Positions 63,276 through 64,000 of a DNA stretch of 64,000 nucleotides are shown here, piece by piece (the first letter of the stretch is position 1; each line of letters starts with the position of its first letter). Source of the stretch: Peredibacter starrii (GTDB taxonomy: Bacteria; Bdellovibrionota; Bacteriovoracia; Bacteriovoracales; Bacteriovoracaceae); contig NZ_CP139487.1 of NCBI RefSeq assembly GCF_034259205.1, positions 2,418,001 through 2,482,000 of the forward strand, in the 5' to 3' direction. The notes beneath the pieces are model-generated. The model was not told the origin of the DNA. It worked only from the letters and a program-made list of their open reading frames with translations, and did not search any database. The position numbers and the translations under genes are program-made.

Positions 63276-64000
63276 ATGTCACGTGTTCTCTATGTATTAT
63301 TCTTGTCCGTATTTTCACTAACCACCTTTGCAAATGAACTGGATCTTTCTACCGCTTTGAATGAAGTCGTAGGAGACTCTCCGAACCTTCAAGCTTCTAA
63401 GTCCCGCGCGATCGAAGCAGACTGGAAAAAGACCGAGGCCCTGGGTACCGGTTTTCTTCCTAAGCTTCGTGCAAATGGAACTTATCTGACTGATAAGAAA
63501 TATCAGTTCATTAACGTTTCTCTAGCAGGTGGCCCCCCTACGACCATTCCTCAGATCATTCCAAACTCTCAGTTTAACCTAATTGCTGAACTTCCTCTGT
63601 TTAATGGTTTTGTGAGTATGAATCGTCTTAGTGCCGCCCAGAAAAATGCTGAAGCGGCCCAGGAAAGATTTGAATGGGAGACTTTTAGGACCGAAATGAG
63701 TGTCACTCTTGCCTTCTACCAGGCCCTTGCCTCTAAGCTTCTGCGAGACGTGGCAATTCAAAACTTGAAAGTTCTGGATGACCATAAAAAACAAGCGGAG
63801 CTTTTTAGAAAAGGTGGACTCAGTACAAACTACGATGTCCTTCGCGTAGAAGTGCAGGCATCAAATGCCAAAACTGATCTGGCGGATGCTGAAGACGCAA
63901 TCATCATTTCACGCCAGAGATTGGCCGAGGTTCTAGGCCATGAAGAAGAAAACAGAGACCTTGCTGGTGATCTTCCTATCCCACAAGAAAACGTCATTAA
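63276..64000 (+). CDS. TolC-family outer membrane efflux protein (cut by window end)
   Basis: The reading frame is open from the ATG at 63276 (GAGG 7 nt upstream) to the window end, giving 241 residues. A signal peptide (ending TFA-NE) is followed by LDLSTALNEVVGDSPNLQASK, PLFNGFVSMNRLSAA and LALASKLL-type long helices with KGGLSTNYDVLRVEVQ, all typical of the OEP/TolC repeat. It would form the outer membrane duct of a type I or RND efflux system, with the pump genes probably downstream outside the window. Confidence 0.88.
   Translation, partial: MSRVLYVLFLSVFSLTTFANELDLSTALNEVVGDSPNLQASKSRAIEADWKKTEALGTGFLPKLRANGTYLTDKKYQFINVSLAGGPPTTIPQIIPNSQFNLIAELPLFNGFVSMNRLSAAQKNAEAAQERFEWETFRTEMSVTLAFYQALASKLLRDVAIQNLKVLDDHKKQAELFRKGGLSTNYDVLRVEVQASNAKTDLADAEDAIIISRQRLAEVLGHEEENRDLAGDLPIPQENVI

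Overview
The window reads as chromosomal DNA from a Gram-negative bacterium of moderate GC. Its gene content resembles the Bdellovibrio/Bacteriovorax/Peredibacter group (Bdellovibrionota, probably Bacteriovoracales). The evidence is a TIGR02147-family regulator, many small secreted proteins and lipoproteins without general homologues, a secreted family starting GEKGNGGYS, and multiple envelope and efflux genes. This assignment is inference from gene content; no rRNA is present.

Layout. 1-4.5 kb holds a methyltransferase, small envelope proteins, a PAP2 phosphatase and two FtsX/LolCE-type permeases without an ATPase. 4.6-11.5 kb is a tightly packed lipid-modification-like cluster: a lipase-like hydrolase, two membrane di-iron hydroxylases, two CoA-dependent acyltransferase-fold proteins, a P450 and two methyltransferases. 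It is arranged as one forward operon converging on a reverse operon that diverges from a second forward operon. 11.5-16.0 kb encodes a 2-hydroxyacyl-CoA-dehydratase-activase-like system, split into two overlapping genes. 16-32.7 kb holds a transglutaminase-elicitor-like secreted protein, a porin, sensor kinases (one degenerate), secreted proteins, YceI, AraC, TlpA and Hsp70 genes.

32.8-34.7 kb is a TIGR02147 regulator in an operon with a secreted Lcl/DUF1566-like protein. A complete 1350-bp IS3-family element follows and splits a bidirectional terminator. 36-41.5 kb carries formaldehyde detoxification (frmA, S-formylglutathione hydrolase, divergent LysR), an AGCS symporter and a DJ-1/PfpI protein. 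41.5-46 kb has a PLD protein, DoxX, DUF2092 and a paralogue of the secreted protein.

The most striking region is 46.1-46.5 kb. Two tandem units of about 78 nt each look like small RNAs. Each has a 5' hairpin, a CTGTTGG linker and an intrinsic terminator, and all four hairpin loops carry the core GTGTGAGAG. Each unit is preceded at the same distance by a GCTACA-N3-TGTAGC type palindrome. The same palindrome lies upstream of the secreted paralogue at 45 kb, and a degenerate form lies upstream of the TIGR02147 operon at 32.7 kb. This suggests one regulon of a regulator, two secreted paralogues and two structured RNAs.

46.5-64 kb encodes an acyl-CoA synthetase, aminopeptidase P, a metalloprotease, YceI, flavin oxidoreductases, an unusual tRNA-Cys, Rrf2 and a chemoreceptor. 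It also holds an operon of a second transglutaminase-elicitor-like protein with a thioester-domain-like protein, and then metabolic genes, SodC, an acid phosphatase and a divergent MarR/TolC pair cut by the window end. Several genes have a -10-like box 6-7 nt before the start codon, suggesting leaderless mRNAs.
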